This document shows positions 27,851 through 36,055 of a stretch of 64,000 nt of DNA, piece by piece. Under the pieces are notes generated by a model. That model saw only the letters and a program-made list of their open reading frames with translations. It searched no databases and was not told where the DNA came from. A program made the translations under genes and the position numbers. Position 1 is the stretch's first letter. Each line of letters begins with the position of its first letter. Location: contig CAVSTF010000015.1 in the NCBI GenBank assembly GCA_963730785.1, forward strand, positions 186,001 to 250,000. The letters are read 5' to 3'. This DNA is from Bog-473 sp963730785 (lineage in GTDB: Bacteria > Actinomycetota > Acidimicrobiia > Acidimicrobiales > RAAP-2).

Positions 27851-29218
27851 ATGGAAATGGGCGATGCCGCCGGGATAGACGTGGACGGCAATTCATCAGC
27901 CCCCGAAGCGGTTGAAAATCCGACGCCGAATCAAACATCCGCCGAAACCGCCGATAGCCCTGAGCAGGAACAACTCAGCTTCCCCCGGGTCTTCGCCCAG
28001 GAGGAGTCGACATCAATCTCCTGGAGGAATCGGGCACTAGGAGTCTGGCGGGCCAACCGACGAGCGCTCCTGATCGCCTTCATTGGCACCGTGAGCCTGC
28101 GCATCATCACCGACTGGATCGGACTGGTCGCTCAGTACGGTGTCCGCTTCCCTCGTCAGGTGTTCAAGCACCCGGGCGACCTGCTTGAGGTGTGGGCTCA
28201 CGGGAGCGCCGGTTATTACCTCTCAATCGCTCAGCACGGGTACGCCGGTAAAGCAGTCCGGCCCGGTCAGTCCATCGACGGCATTGCCTTTGCACCGCTG
28301 TATCCCTGGGGCATTCACTTGGTGCACACCATCACGCACTTGAGTTGGTTGGCCAGTGCTGAGCTACTCAGCGCCGCTACCTTGCTGGCGGCCCTCACCA
28401 TTTTGTATCGGTTGGCGACCGACGCTTTGTCACCGTCGGTAGGTGATGCCACGATGCTGGCCCTTCTCGCTTTTCCCACTGCCTTCTTCTTCCTAGCCCC
28501 CTACCCCGACAGCGTGGCGTTGGTCCTGGTTCTCTTCACCCTCGTGGCCGCACGCAAAGGACAGTGGCTCTTGGCGGGCGTGTTCGTGGCTGCAGCAGCC
28601 TTGGACGCGTACTACCTCTGCATCTTGCTCATCCCCGTCGGGGTGGAGCTCTGGCAGCACCGTCAAGACCGCATCAACCAAGGGAACCTTCCCGAAGCCT
28701 GGGGACACGAACTGGTCCGCGTCACCGCCGTGGTGGCACCGATACTGGCGGCCATGGGCCTCTGGATGGCCTACCAGCAGGTCCATATCGGCAATCAGTT
28801 CGCTTTTGTGCATGCCCAGACCTTGCAGTTTCACCGACACATCGCACCGCCGTGGACGCTCTTCACCAATGTCGGTCGAGATCTCATTCATTGGCGCTTC
28901 ACCAATGCCGGCGCGGCCGGGGTGACCGAAGCCATGGATGCCGTGACGGTGGTCCTCCTGGCGATCGTGACGGTGCATGTCTTTTTGCATGTGCGCCGTT
29001 CCTATGGCGTGTTGCTCGGCCTCTCGTGGTGCGTGTTCACTTTCCAGACCTTTCTTCTGGGCGTCACCCGTGACGTGTTGGTGTTATTCCCGCTCTTCAT
29101 CGGGCTGGGCGTCTGGGCCTCGAAGCGCCGGTGGCATGAACGCGCCTTGCTCGTGCTCTTCTTGCCGTGCGGCTATTTCTTGATCGCCCGCTTCGTCACC
29201 GGCGCCTTCGCGGGTTAG
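27851..29218 (+). CDS. polytopic membrane protein, PIG-V-like mannosyltransferase
   Basis: A 455-residue protein with an acidic, Pro/Gln-rich cytoplasmic N-terminus (about 65 residues) and about ten hydrophobic segments. Motifs recall PIG-V/GT-C enzymes: a first-loop region WAHGSAGYYLSIAQHGY, then GIAFAPLYPWGIHLV and LLAFPTAFFFLAPYPDSVAL. In GT-C transferases a W-D-x-x-x-Y-like loop after helix 1 binds the lipid-linked donor; here the pattern is WAHGSAGYY. It probably mannosylates a lipid or protein at the membrane. Two closely placed ATG codons (27851, 27857) are possible. It ends 4 bases into the convergent histidine kinase gene. Confidence 0.78.
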   Translation: MEMGDAAGIDVDGNSSAPEAVENPTPNQTSAETADSPEQEQLSFPRVFAQEESTSISWRNRALGVWRANRRALLIAFIGTVSLRIITDWIGLVAQYGVRFPRQVFKHPGDLLEVWAHGSAGYYLSIAQHGYAGKAVRPGQSIDGIAFAPLYPWGIHLVHTITHLSWLASAELLSAATLLAALTILYRLATDALSPSVGDATMLALLAFPTAFFFLAPYPDSVALVLVLFTLVAARKGQWLLAGVFVAAAALDAYYLCILLIPVGVELWQHRQDRINQGNLPEAWGHELVRVTAVVAPILAAMGLWMAYQQVHIGNQFAFVHAQTLQFHRHIAPPWTLFTNVGRDLIHWRFTNAGAAGVTEAMDAVTVVLLAIVTVHVFLHVRRSYGVLLGLSWCVFTFQTFLLGVTRDVLVLFPLFIGLGVWASKRRWHERALLVLFLPCGYFLIARFVTGAFAG

Positions 29219-30573
29219 ATCTGCTGCAGGACGACCACAAATCGCGAACCGCCGTCGGCCGAGACGGGAGACTCGGCCCGCACGCTGGCACCCATGGCCG
29301 AGGCCAACTCGGCCACGATGGCCAGACCCAGACCCGAGCCCACCTTGCGGGTCGGTCCGCGATCGGCTTGGTAGAAGCGCTCGAACACTCGATCCAAATC
29401 GCCTGATGCAATTCCAGGCCCGTCATCTTCGACGGTAATCACGACGTGCCCGGCGTCGGGTGGATGCACGGCTACGGACACTCTCGAGTGCGCAAAGGTG
29501 AGCGCGTTCTCAAGCAGGTTGGCCAGTAACTGGGCCAAACGGTCAGGGTCGGCACTCGCTGGCGCAGTGGCGCCTGAGGACTCCGCCGACAACTCAATCC
29601 GGCTCTTCTCCGCCACGGGGCGGAATCCTTCAACGGTTGTACTGACGACTTCTCCCACATCGGTCGGTCGAATATGCATGGAGAGTTGCCTGGCTTCGAG
29701 TTTGGTCAGATCGAGCAGGTCGCCGACCAGTCGCTCGAGCCGGCGTGATTCAGCGATGATCACTTCGGCCGCCCGGCCGCTGTCATCAACGGCGCCGTCC
29801 ATGATGGCCTCGGCGAAGCCACGAATCGACGTCAGCGGTGTACGCAGGTCATGCGACACCGACAACAAGAGGTGACGTTCCCGCACTCGGCTGTCCTGCA
29901 GGCTGCGGGCCATTTCATTGACCGATCGACCCAGCGAGGCGAACTCGGGGTAATCGCTCTCACGTTGCGGCATTCGACTTTCAAGGTCACCGGCGGCGAT
30001 CCGTCCGGTCACCTCCATAGCTTCCACGACCGGTCGAGTCATTCGTCGACTCATTTGGGCTGCCACTAACGCAGCCACTACCAGCGCGGCACCTCCTGCG
30101 GCCAGGAAGTAGAGCCAGCTCGGTCCCGGGTTCCCGACCTCACGGGTCAACAAGATGTCGATCTGTCCACGAAGGTGTCGGCTTGCCCGCTCGGCGGTGG
30201 TCAGCGGAACTGGCACAGCGGCGTACACCAGGTCGCCATCGCGGCCCGATGCGATCTGACCGGCGAGCAGTGAGTGCGCATTGAGGTCGGACTCGCTAAT
30301 GCCCGCAGGTAACGGCGACACCACCACACCCAGTACATCCACCCGAATGATGCGAGCGTCTTCGAGGCTGAGCACGCGTCGGATGACCTTGAACTCCCGG
30401 ATCGACTGGTCGGCTCCGCCCTTTCCTTTGGCCAGTGATTGCGCCTCGGCAATTAATTGCTGTGTGGCCTCATTGCGGGCTGCACTTCGGGTGAGGATCA
30501 GGCTGCCGACACCGGCGATCAACAAGACCCCCACCACCAGTCCGACCATGGCCAACATCAGACGCCGTCGCAT
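29215..30573 (-). CDS. two-component sensor histidine kinase
   Basis: A 452-residue kinase. Transmembrane helices lie near residues 6-28 and 152-172 and bracket an extracellular sensor of about 120 residues. A HAMP domain follows (MSRRMTRPVVEAMEVTGRIA). The phosphorylated histidine is in SVSHDLRTPLTSIRG. The ATPase domain has NLLENALTF (N box), VEDDGPGI (G1), VFERFYQAD (F box) and GSGLGLAIV (G2). The cognate response regulator is encoded 9 bases upstream on the same strand. The signal is unknown. Confidence 0.93.
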   Translation of the reverse strand: MRRRLMLAMVGLVVGVLLIAGVGSLILTRSAARNEATQQLIAEAQSLAKGKGGADQSIREFKVIRRVLSLEDARIIRVDVLGVVVSPLPAGISESDLNAHSLLAGQIASGRDGDLVYAAVPVPLTTAERASRHLRGQIDILLTREVGNPGPSWLYFLAAGGAALVVAALVAAQMSRRMTRPVVEAMEVTGRIAAGDLESRMPQRESDYPEFASLGRSVNEMARSLQDSRVRERHLLLSVSHDLRTPLTSIRGFAEAIMDGAVDDSGRAAEVIIAESRRLERLVGDLLDLTKLEARQLSMHIRPTDVGEVVSTTVEGFRPVAEKSRIELSAESSGATAPASADPDRLAQLLANLLENALTFAHSRVSVAVHPPDAGHVVITVEDDGPGIASGDLDRVFERFYQADRGPTRKVGSGLGLAIVAELASAMGASVRAESPVSADGGSRFVVVLQQI

Positions 30574-30582
30574 GAACTCAGG

Positions 30583-31266
30583 TCATCCGAACCGGTAGCC
30601 GACGCCCCAAATGGTGACCAGCGGCAACTCGCCATTGAACTTCTTGCGCAGCTGCGCCACGTGCACGTCGACCGTGCGTTCGTCGCCGTACCAATCGGCC
30701 CCCCACACGCCGTTCAACAGCTGCTGGCGGGAGAGGGCGAGTCCCACGTTGTCGGCCAGGAAGGCCAGTAGGTCGAATTCACGGGTCGTCAGCGAGACGA
30801 CGTCGGCACCAAGTCGAGCTTCACGACGACGAAGGTCGACCTCAATGGAGCCAACCGTCAGCGTGCCTTGCACCGGCTCGTCAGCGGCGCCGCGAGTGCG
30901 GCGCAAAATCGCTCGCACCCGGGCTACCAGCTCACGCGGCGAGAACGGTTTGACGAGGTAGTCATCCGCGCCGAGCTCCAATCCCAGGATGCGATCCATT
31001 TCGTCGTCGCGGGCCGTCAAAAACAGCACCGGCACGGAACCATTGGCTCGAATCTCTCGGCACACATCGAAGCCGTCCCGGTGACCTGGCAAGCCCACGT
31101 CCAAAATCACGATCAACGGCTCCTGTTGCTTGACCAGCTTGAGCCCTTCGTCACCATCGCGGGCGGTCAGCACGCGGAAACCGTCACGGCGAAGGTACAG
31201 GTCGACCAGATCCGCAATATGCGGATCGTCTTCAATCAGGACCACGGTGCCCGTGCTGCTACTCAC
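30583..31266 (-). CDS. OmpR-family response regulator
   Basis: A 227-residue regulator. The receiver domain has LIEDDPHIADLV, the phosphorylatable Asp in ILDVGLPGHRDG (about residue 54), FLTARDD and the conserved Lys in YLVKPFSPREL. The winged-helix DNA-binding domain carries LTTREFDLLAFLADN and ERTVDVHVAQLRKKF, and ends VTIWGVGYRFG. It is partnered with the downstream kinase. A direct repeat in the upstream intergenic space could be its own binding site. Confidence 0.94.
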   Translation of the reverse strand: MSSSTGTVVLIEDDPHIADLVDLYLRRDGFRVLTARDGDEGLKLVKQQEPLIVILDVGLPGHRDGFDVCREIRANGSVPVLFLTARDDEMDRILGLELGADDYLVKPFSPRELVARVRAILRRTRGAADEPVQGTLTVGSIEVDLRRREARLGADVVSLTTREFDLLAFLADNVGLALSRQQLLNGVWGADWYGDERTVDVHVAQLRKKFNGELPLVTIWGVGYRFG

Positions 31267-31319
31267 GTTCCTTAGCCTGGCACCTCGTTGGCTCTAAATC
31301 GCCTCATTTGGGCCAGCCC

Positions 31320-31337
31320 TCACACAACCCTCATGTT
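31320..31337 (+). promoter_or_regulatory. PhoP-box-like direct repeat
   Basis: TCACACA-ACCC-TCATGTT is a pair of 7-base half-sites with a 4-base spacer (11-base period), the arrangement of mycobacterial PhoP sites (TCACAGC repeated). The first half matches 5 of 7 bases, the second less well. It lies between the divergent response regulator gene and the secreted-protein gene, so the regulator may bind here. Confidence 0.35.
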
Positions 31338-31421
31338 TCTCCGACACTTGCATCAAACCCGAAGCGCACGATCTTCCCGTTGAGTCAGGACGCACCGTGC
31401 GATCCCACCACAGGAGGAAGC

Positions 31422-32159
31422 ATGTCGAAAAAGCCAACCATGAAGAAGGCCGTGCGGTTCGGAACGATGACGGTGACCTCAGCCATCACCCTCAGCCTCG
31501 GTGCATCCCTCGCTGGAGCGGCGACAGCGACCCCCACCAGCTTGTCGACGGTGCAGGCGAAGGCCGCCGCCGCCATCACGCTCCGCGTCAACGATCTCAA
31601 TGCCGCCATCAGCAAGGTGAACGGTGCCAAGAATCTGGGTTCAGAAGCATCAGTGCTCGATGCCTACTTGCAGGTGGATATCGGGCCTCTGCAGTCCCTG
31701 GGCCAGCAGATCGCCGCCGACACCACGGTGCAATCCGCGCAGGCGGCCGCGTCGACCATCTTCACCAGCTACCGCGTGCTGGCCCTGGTACTCCCGGCCA
31801 GCCGTATCGCCGGCGACGCGGCCCGGCTCGACAACGGCGCAATTCCCACACTTGTGACCGATGCCGCCAAGGTGACGGCCAAAGTGACTCCGGCCAACCA
31901 GGCTGAGCTAGAGCCACTGATCAACAATCTCAACGGCGAGCTCGGGTCGGCCACCAATGCCACCGCGGGCGTGGCCAACACCGTGCTGAGCTACACGCCG
32001 TCCGAGTGGAATGCCAACCAGTCGCTCCTCACCACGGCGCGCGGCCAGGTGAGCAGTGCGGCATCGGATGTCACCAATGCCCTACGTGACCTGCAGCAGA
32101 TTCGTGCGGACCTCAAGAGTGGACGCGCCGGGTCGACCACTCCAACTACGGCGTCCTAG
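31422..32159 (+). CDS. secreted protein, unknown family
   Basis: A 245-residue exported protein. It begins MSKKPTMKKAVRFGTMTVTS with a hydrophobic core and an AGAA/ATAT-like cleavage region. The mature part is rich in Ala, Asn, Thr and Val and is probably alpha-helical (VQAKAAAAITLRVNDLNAAI, then repeated Ala/Gln helices). It has no cysteines. An AGGAGG at 31412-31417 fixes the start. Divergent from the two-component system across 155 bases containing a PhoP-like repeat, it may be a target of that system. I do not recognise the family. Confidence 0.75.
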   Translation: MSKKPTMKKAVRFGTMTVTSAITLSLGASLAGAATATPTSLSTVQAKAAAAITLRVNDLNAAISKVNGAKNLGSEASVLDAYLQVDIGPLQSLGQQIAADTTVQSAQAAASTIFTSYRVLALVLPASRIAGDAARLDNGAIPTLVTDAAKVTAKVTPANQAELEPLINNLNGELGSATNATAGVANTVLSYTPSEWNANQSLLTTARGQVSSAASDVTNALRDLQQIRADLKSGRAGSTTPTTAS

Positions 32160-33601
32160 CCGACCAGCCCAGCCGTGTTCATGTTGAGGCCGTTCTCGGC
32201 CTTGGAACGGTGCACCGCTTGGAACTCGGTGAACTCAGCCAGGCCCCAGGGGCCGTTCTCGACGCCGACACCGCTCCACTTGAATCCACCGAAAGGCTGC
32301 TGTGGCGAAAGCGCGAGGTGCGTGTTGATCCAGGCCGTCCCGCACTCGAGTTCGGCGGCCACCTTGGCGGCGCGATCCGGGTCGGCACTCCACACTGAGC
32401 CCGAGAGTCCGAAGTGGGTGGCGTTGGCCCTGTCCACCGCGTCGCCCAAGTCCCGGTAGGAGATAACAGGCAGGGCGGGACCGAACTGCTCCTCGTCGAC
32501 AATGCGGGTGCCGTCGGACAGTCCGGCCAGGATGGTCGGCTCGAAGAAGTAACCCGGACGATCCATGGCGTGGCCACCGGTGACGGCGCGGGCGCCTTGC
32601 GACAACGCGTCAGCCACCAGTTCCTTGACCCGCTCGAACTGCGGGGCGTTGTTGATGGGGCCGAGCTTGGATTCGGGGTCGGTGCCGTCGCCCACCTTCA
32701 CGGCGTTGGCGTGGACGGCCAGCGCGTCCACCACATCGTCATAGAGGGCCTCGGGGACGTAGACGCGCTTGATGGCCGAGCAGACCTGGCCGTTGTTGTT
32801 GAAGGCGCCGGCGAAGATGGCCTTGGCCACGGTGGCGGGATCGGCGTCATCGAGCACGATGGCCGGGTCATTGCCACCCAGTTCGAGCGTGACCCGCTTC
32901 AGGTCCGGCGCGGCGGAGGCGGCCACCTTCTTGCCGGTCTCGATGGAGCCGGTGAAGCTGATCTTGCGGGGCACGGGGTGGCTGGTCATCCAGGCGCCGA
33001 GGTCGTCCCCACCGGAAACCACATTCAGTACGCCCGGAGGAAGGACGTCGCGCAGCAACTCGGCCACCTTCAACGTGGACAGCGGTGTGTAGGGCGACGG
33101 CTTGAGCACCATGGTGTTGCCGGCCAGCAGTGCCGGCGCAATCTTCCAGAAGGCCAGCGTCAATGGGAAGTTCCACGGCGTGATGGCCGCCACCACACCG
33201 AGTGGGCGGCGCACCACTTCGACGTGGGCCTCGGCGTCGTCTTGGATCACCTGGGGTGGCGTCTCGAGATTGGCGAAGTACTGGCACCAGATGGCGGCGG
33301 CGAAGACTTCAATGCCGGCGTCGCCCAGTGGCTTGCCCTGCTCGGAGGTCAGGACCGGGGCCAACTCGCCCGTCGAGGCCATGAGGACGTCAGCCACCTT
33401 CAGCAGGGCGGCCCGGCGGGCCGCCTCGTCGGACTTCCAGTCCCGGCCGGCTTTGTGGGCGGCGTCGAACGCAGCATCGAGCTGCTCGCGACTGCATTCG
33501 GGCGCTTGGGCGAACACCTCGCCCGTGGCCGGGTTCCGCACGCCGAAGGTCTCTCCGGTGGGAACCGAATCGCCGGCAATGGTCATGACGAAGTCAGACA
33601 T
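32156..33601 (-). CDS. NAD(P)-dependent aldehyde dehydrogenase
   Basis: A 481-residue ALDH. The cofactor and catalytic motifs are complete: ITPWNFPLTLAFWK (catalytic Asn), KPSPYTPLSTLKVAELL, FTGSIETGKKVAASAA, the general base Glu in TLELGGNDPAIV and the nucleophile Cys in NNGQVCSAIKRVYVP. The C-terminal motif EEQFGPALPVISY follows. It oxidises an aldehyde to the acid; the closest named relatives are medium-chain and succinate-semialdehyde-type enzymes, but specificity is unclear. It ends 4 bases into the convergent secreted-protein gene. Confidence 0.93.
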   Translation of the reverse strand: MSDFVMTIAGDSVPTGETFGVRNPATGEVFAQAPECSREQLDAAFDAAHKAGRDWKSDEAARRAALLKVADVLMASTGELAPVLTSEQGKPLGDAGIEVFAAAIWCQYFANLETPPQVIQDDAEAHVEVVRRPLGVVAAITPWNFPLTLAFWKIAPALLAGNTMVLKPSPYTPLSTLKVAELLRDVLPPGVLNVVSGGDDLGAWMTSHPVPRKISFTGSIETGKKVAASAAPDLKRVTLELGGNDPAIVLDDADPATVAKAIFAGAFNNNGQVCSAIKRVYVPEALYDDVVDALAVHANAVKVGDGTDPESKLGPINNAPQFERVKELVADALSQGARAVTGGHAMDRPGYFFEPTILAGLSDGTRIVDEEQFGPALPVISYRDLGDAVDRANATHFGLSGSVWSADPDRAAKVAAELECGTAWINTHLALSPQQPFGGFKWSGVGVENGPWGLAEFTEFQAVHRSKAENGLNMNTAGLVG

Positions 33602-33633
33602 GGTGCTCCCATCAATGGCTCAGACTGAGTGAC

Positions 33634-33649
33634 CTTCCCCCCTGGGAAG
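33634..33649. repeat. 6-bp hairpin before the aldehyde dehydrogenase gene
   Basis: CTTCCC-CCCT-GGGAAG forms a perfect 6-bp stem in the 117-base gap between the dienelactone hydrolase stop and the aldehyde dehydrogenase start. An 11-base palindrome, CTCAG-A-CTGAG, is next to it at 33619-33629. Either might be a terminator or an operator. Confidence 0.35.
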
Positions 33650-33706
33650 TCGAATTGAACCCTAGCCACCATCATCCCAGATCGGGCCGGGCGACTCAAC
33701 GGCGAC

Positions 33707-33718
33707 CGCCGATCGGCG
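33707..33718 (-). terminator. candidate hairpin abutting dienelactone hydrolase stop
   Basis: CGCCGATCGGCG is a perfect 12-base palindrome directly next to the stop codon at 33719. It is GC-rich and could stop transcription of the dienelactone hydrolase gene, though it has no T-run. Confidence 0.3.
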
Positions 33719-34561
33719 CTACTCCCCCGGTCGAGGACCCGGACCGCTGCCGACGCCGAGCTTCTCGCGGAAGAACGACAGCGTCTGGTCCAGCGCCGCC
33801 CGGGTGGGGGTGCCTTCCCGGTCCTGCAGATGTTCGGTCAGCACCGAGTGGGCCTGCTTGGGGTGATCGTGCGGGTTACCCGGGGCCGAGTCCAGCTCCA
33901 CGGCGATGAAGGCGTCGCCCAGCTCGCGCCGGAGCGTGTCGAAGCGAGCCTCGAAGCAGAAGGGATCATGGCTGAAGCGCAAGCCCAACAGGCAGGCTCC
34001 TGCGGCCGTGCGCTCCTTGACCTTGGCCAGGTCGGCGTCCGAAATGCCGATGTCGGCCTTGTACTTCTTGTTGATCGGGAACGGGAGCGAGGGCTGGCTG
34101 AGCACCGGGGCGAGCACGAAGTCGTCGACCATCATGGCCAGGGCGAAGCCCCCGGTGAAGCACATGCCGACCACGCCGATGCCGGGACCGCCGCAGCGCT
34201 CGTGCTCGGCCTTGCCCAGCTTGCGCAACCACACCGTGACCGGGCTCGTCTTCTTGAGGGCCAGCGCTGAGAATTCTTTCGACACGCAGGCGGGGCCGAT
34301 GGACTTGAGGAGATAGCCGGCCGAGGCGGGTCGGCCGTCGTCACCGAAGAGATGCGGCAGCACCGCGGTGCAGCCAGAGGCCACGACCCGGCGGGCGAAT
34401 TCGGCCACGCCGGGAGTGATGCCCGGCATCTCGGCGATGACCAGCACCGCAGGTCCGGTGCCCGCCCGATAGATGTCCCGTCGCTTGCCGTCCGCCTCGA
34501 AAGACTCCTTGGTGAAGTCCTCCAGCGTGGCAGCCCACTTGCCTGCATCGCTTTGCGCCAT
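33719..34561 (-). CDS. dienelactone hydrolase family protein
   Basis: A 280-residue alpha/beta hydrolase. Early strand AVLVIAEMPGITPGVAEFAR gives the oxyanion region, the nucleophile elbow is GVVGMCFTGGFALAMM, where Cys replaces the usual Ser as in dienelactone hydrolases, and the C-terminal part has LLGLRFSHDPFCFEARFD and SAPGNPHDHPKQAHSVLTEH with the likely catalytic Asp and His. The frame runs on upstream as an antisense extension through the thiolase-like gene; ATG 34561 is chosen. It is divergent from that gene across 24 bases. Confidence 0.88.
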   Translation of the reverse strand: MAQSDAGKWAATLEDFTKESFEADGKRRDIYRAGTGPAVLVIAEMPGITPGVAEFARRVVASGCTAVLPHLFGDDGRPASAGYLLKSIGPACVSKEFSALALKKTSPVTVWLRKLGKAEHERCGGPGIGVVGMCFTGGFALAMMVDDFVLAPVLSQPSLPFPINKKYKADIGISDADLAKVKERTAAGACLLGLRFSHDPFCFEARFDTLRRELGDAFIAVELDSAPGNPHDHPKQAHSVLTEHLQDREGTPTRAALDQTLSFFREKLGVGSGPGPRPGE

Positions 34562-34585
34562 CGGCGGACCGTAGCATCGCCTCCC

Positions 34586-36055
34586 ATGTGTCCTCAGCTT
34601 GGCGGCATTGATGCTCGAACCCCGGTCCTGGTCGGTGTGGGGACCGACACCAGCAGCGCCCCACTGACCGAGTTGCTGACCGCCGCCGCCCTGTCCGCCG
34701 GCGAGGATTGCGGTGCACCTTCGCTGCTGACGGCCATCGATCGCATCCACCTTCCTCAAGGCAGTTGGGCCATGGTCGACCCGGCCCGCAGCGTGGCCCG
34801 GCAGATCGGCGCGGCAGCAGCCCGAACCCACCGCTACGAGATCGGGGTGTCGCAACAAGAGGTCATTGACGAGGCCTTGGCCGCCATTGCCGACGGCTCG
34901 GCCGAGGTGGTGCTGGTGGTCGGGGGCGAGGCGCGCCGCTACGAACGCACCGCCGGCCCCGAACCGGACGCCGACACGCAGCCACCCGACGTCATCGTGA
35001 CCCGGCCGCCGGACTTCGTGGCCCCCATTGAGATCGACGCCGGCATTGTGTGGCCGCCGGTACAGCAGTACGCCCTCATCGATACGGCACTGGCCCACCA
35101 CGAACACATCGATGCCCTGACGCATCGCCAGCAGGTGGCGTCGCTGTGGGCTCGCTTCAATGCAATGGCGCAGCACAATCCCGATGCCGCCTTCCCCGCC
35201 CCTCGCTCGGCCGAGGACATCGCCACGCCCGGTCCGAAGAATCGACCACTGGCGCATCCGTACAACCTGTGGCACTCCAGCCAATGGACGGTGGACCAGG
35301 CCTCGGCGTTGCTGTTCTGCTCGGCCGAGCGAGCCACCGCCGCCGGCATCGCCACCGATCGCTGGATCTTTCCCCGGGTGGCCCTGCACTCGTCGCAGGC
35401 CATCACCCTGACCGCCCGCCGGGACCTGCACGCCTGGCCGGCCATGGAGATACTGGGCCGCACCGCCACCGCCCACCTCGATGTCGTGCTCAATGACATC
35501 CGACTCACCGAGGTGTACTCATGCTTTCCGGCCGCCGTGCGGGTGCAGCAGCGGGCCCTTGGCCTCGACCCGGAGGGCACGCCCACGCTGACCGGCGGCA
35601 TGGCCTTCGCCGGTGGTCCGTTCAACAACTTCGTCTTCTTGGCCACCGCCGCCATGGCCCATGCCCTGCGGCAGGAGGCCGATGACTTCGGACTGGTGAC
35701 CACCGTCAGCGGCATGCTGTCCAAACCCGGCCTGGCTATCTGGTCGTGCACCCCACCCACCTCGCAGCAGCCGCTGCTCATCGCCGACCTGGGTGACGAA
35801 GCCGCTCGACAGACGGCCGTACTGCCGGTCGTCACCGCCGACGAGGCGAACGGGCCGGCCACCGTGGCGTCCTACACCGTGACCTTCGACCCCACTGATC
35901 CCCTGCGGGCCAGCCGGGTGGCCATTGTGGCTGACCTGGCCGATGGGAGCCGAGCCGCCGCGACCTGCGAAGATGCAGCGTTCGCCCAGCGCTCGCTGAC
36001 CGAGTCCCTCATTGGGCAGTCCGTCAATGTGACGCGCACCACTTTCACCTTGTGA
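34586..36055 (+). CDS. thiolase-superfamily protein lacking canonical catalytic Cys
   Basis: A 489-residue protein resembling acetyl-CoA acetyltransferase-like proteins of actinobacteria. Thiolase-like landmarks are AAARTHRYEIGVSQQEVIDE, VVLVVGGEARRYER, LTEVYSCFPAAVRVQQRALG and GGMAFAGGPFNNFVFLATA. The usual nucleophile region has no Cys (GVSQQ instead), and the GHPxGxxG motif is replaced by GGPFNN. The last 90 residues form an extra domain also seen in this subfamily. It may act as a non-catalytic or altered thiolase in fatty acid or sterol metabolism. The ATG follows 24 bases after the divergent dienelactone hydrolase start. Confidence 0.75.
   Translation: MCPQLGGIDARTPVLVGVGTDTSSAPLTELLTAAALSAGEDCGAPSLLTAIDRIHLPQGSWAMVDPARSVARQIGAAAARTHRYEIGVSQQEVIDEALAAIADGSAEVVLVVGGEARRYERTAGPEPDADTQPPDVIVTRPPDFVAPIEIDAGIVWPPVQQYALIDTALAHHEHIDALTHRQQVASLWARFNAMAQHNPDAAFPAPRSAEDIATPGPKNRPLAHPYNLWHSSQWTVDQASALLFCSAERATAAGIATDRWIFPRVALHSSQAITLTARRDLHAWPAMEILGRTATAHLDVVLNDIRLTEVYSCFPAAVRVQQRALGLDPEGTPTLTGGMAFAGGPFNNFVFLATAAMAHALRQEADDFGLVTTVSGMLSKPGLAIWSCTPPTSQQPLLIADLGDEAARQTAVLPVVTADEANGPATVASYTVTFDPTDPLRASRVAIVADLADGSRAAATCEDAAFAQRSLTESLIGQSVNVTRTTFTL

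Noticed and set aside
33719..35476. A 585-residue open frame extending the dienelactone hydrolase upstream through the thiolase-like gene
   Set aside because: The extra 300 residues are antisense to a gene with clear motifs. The hydrolase has a good ATG at 34561.
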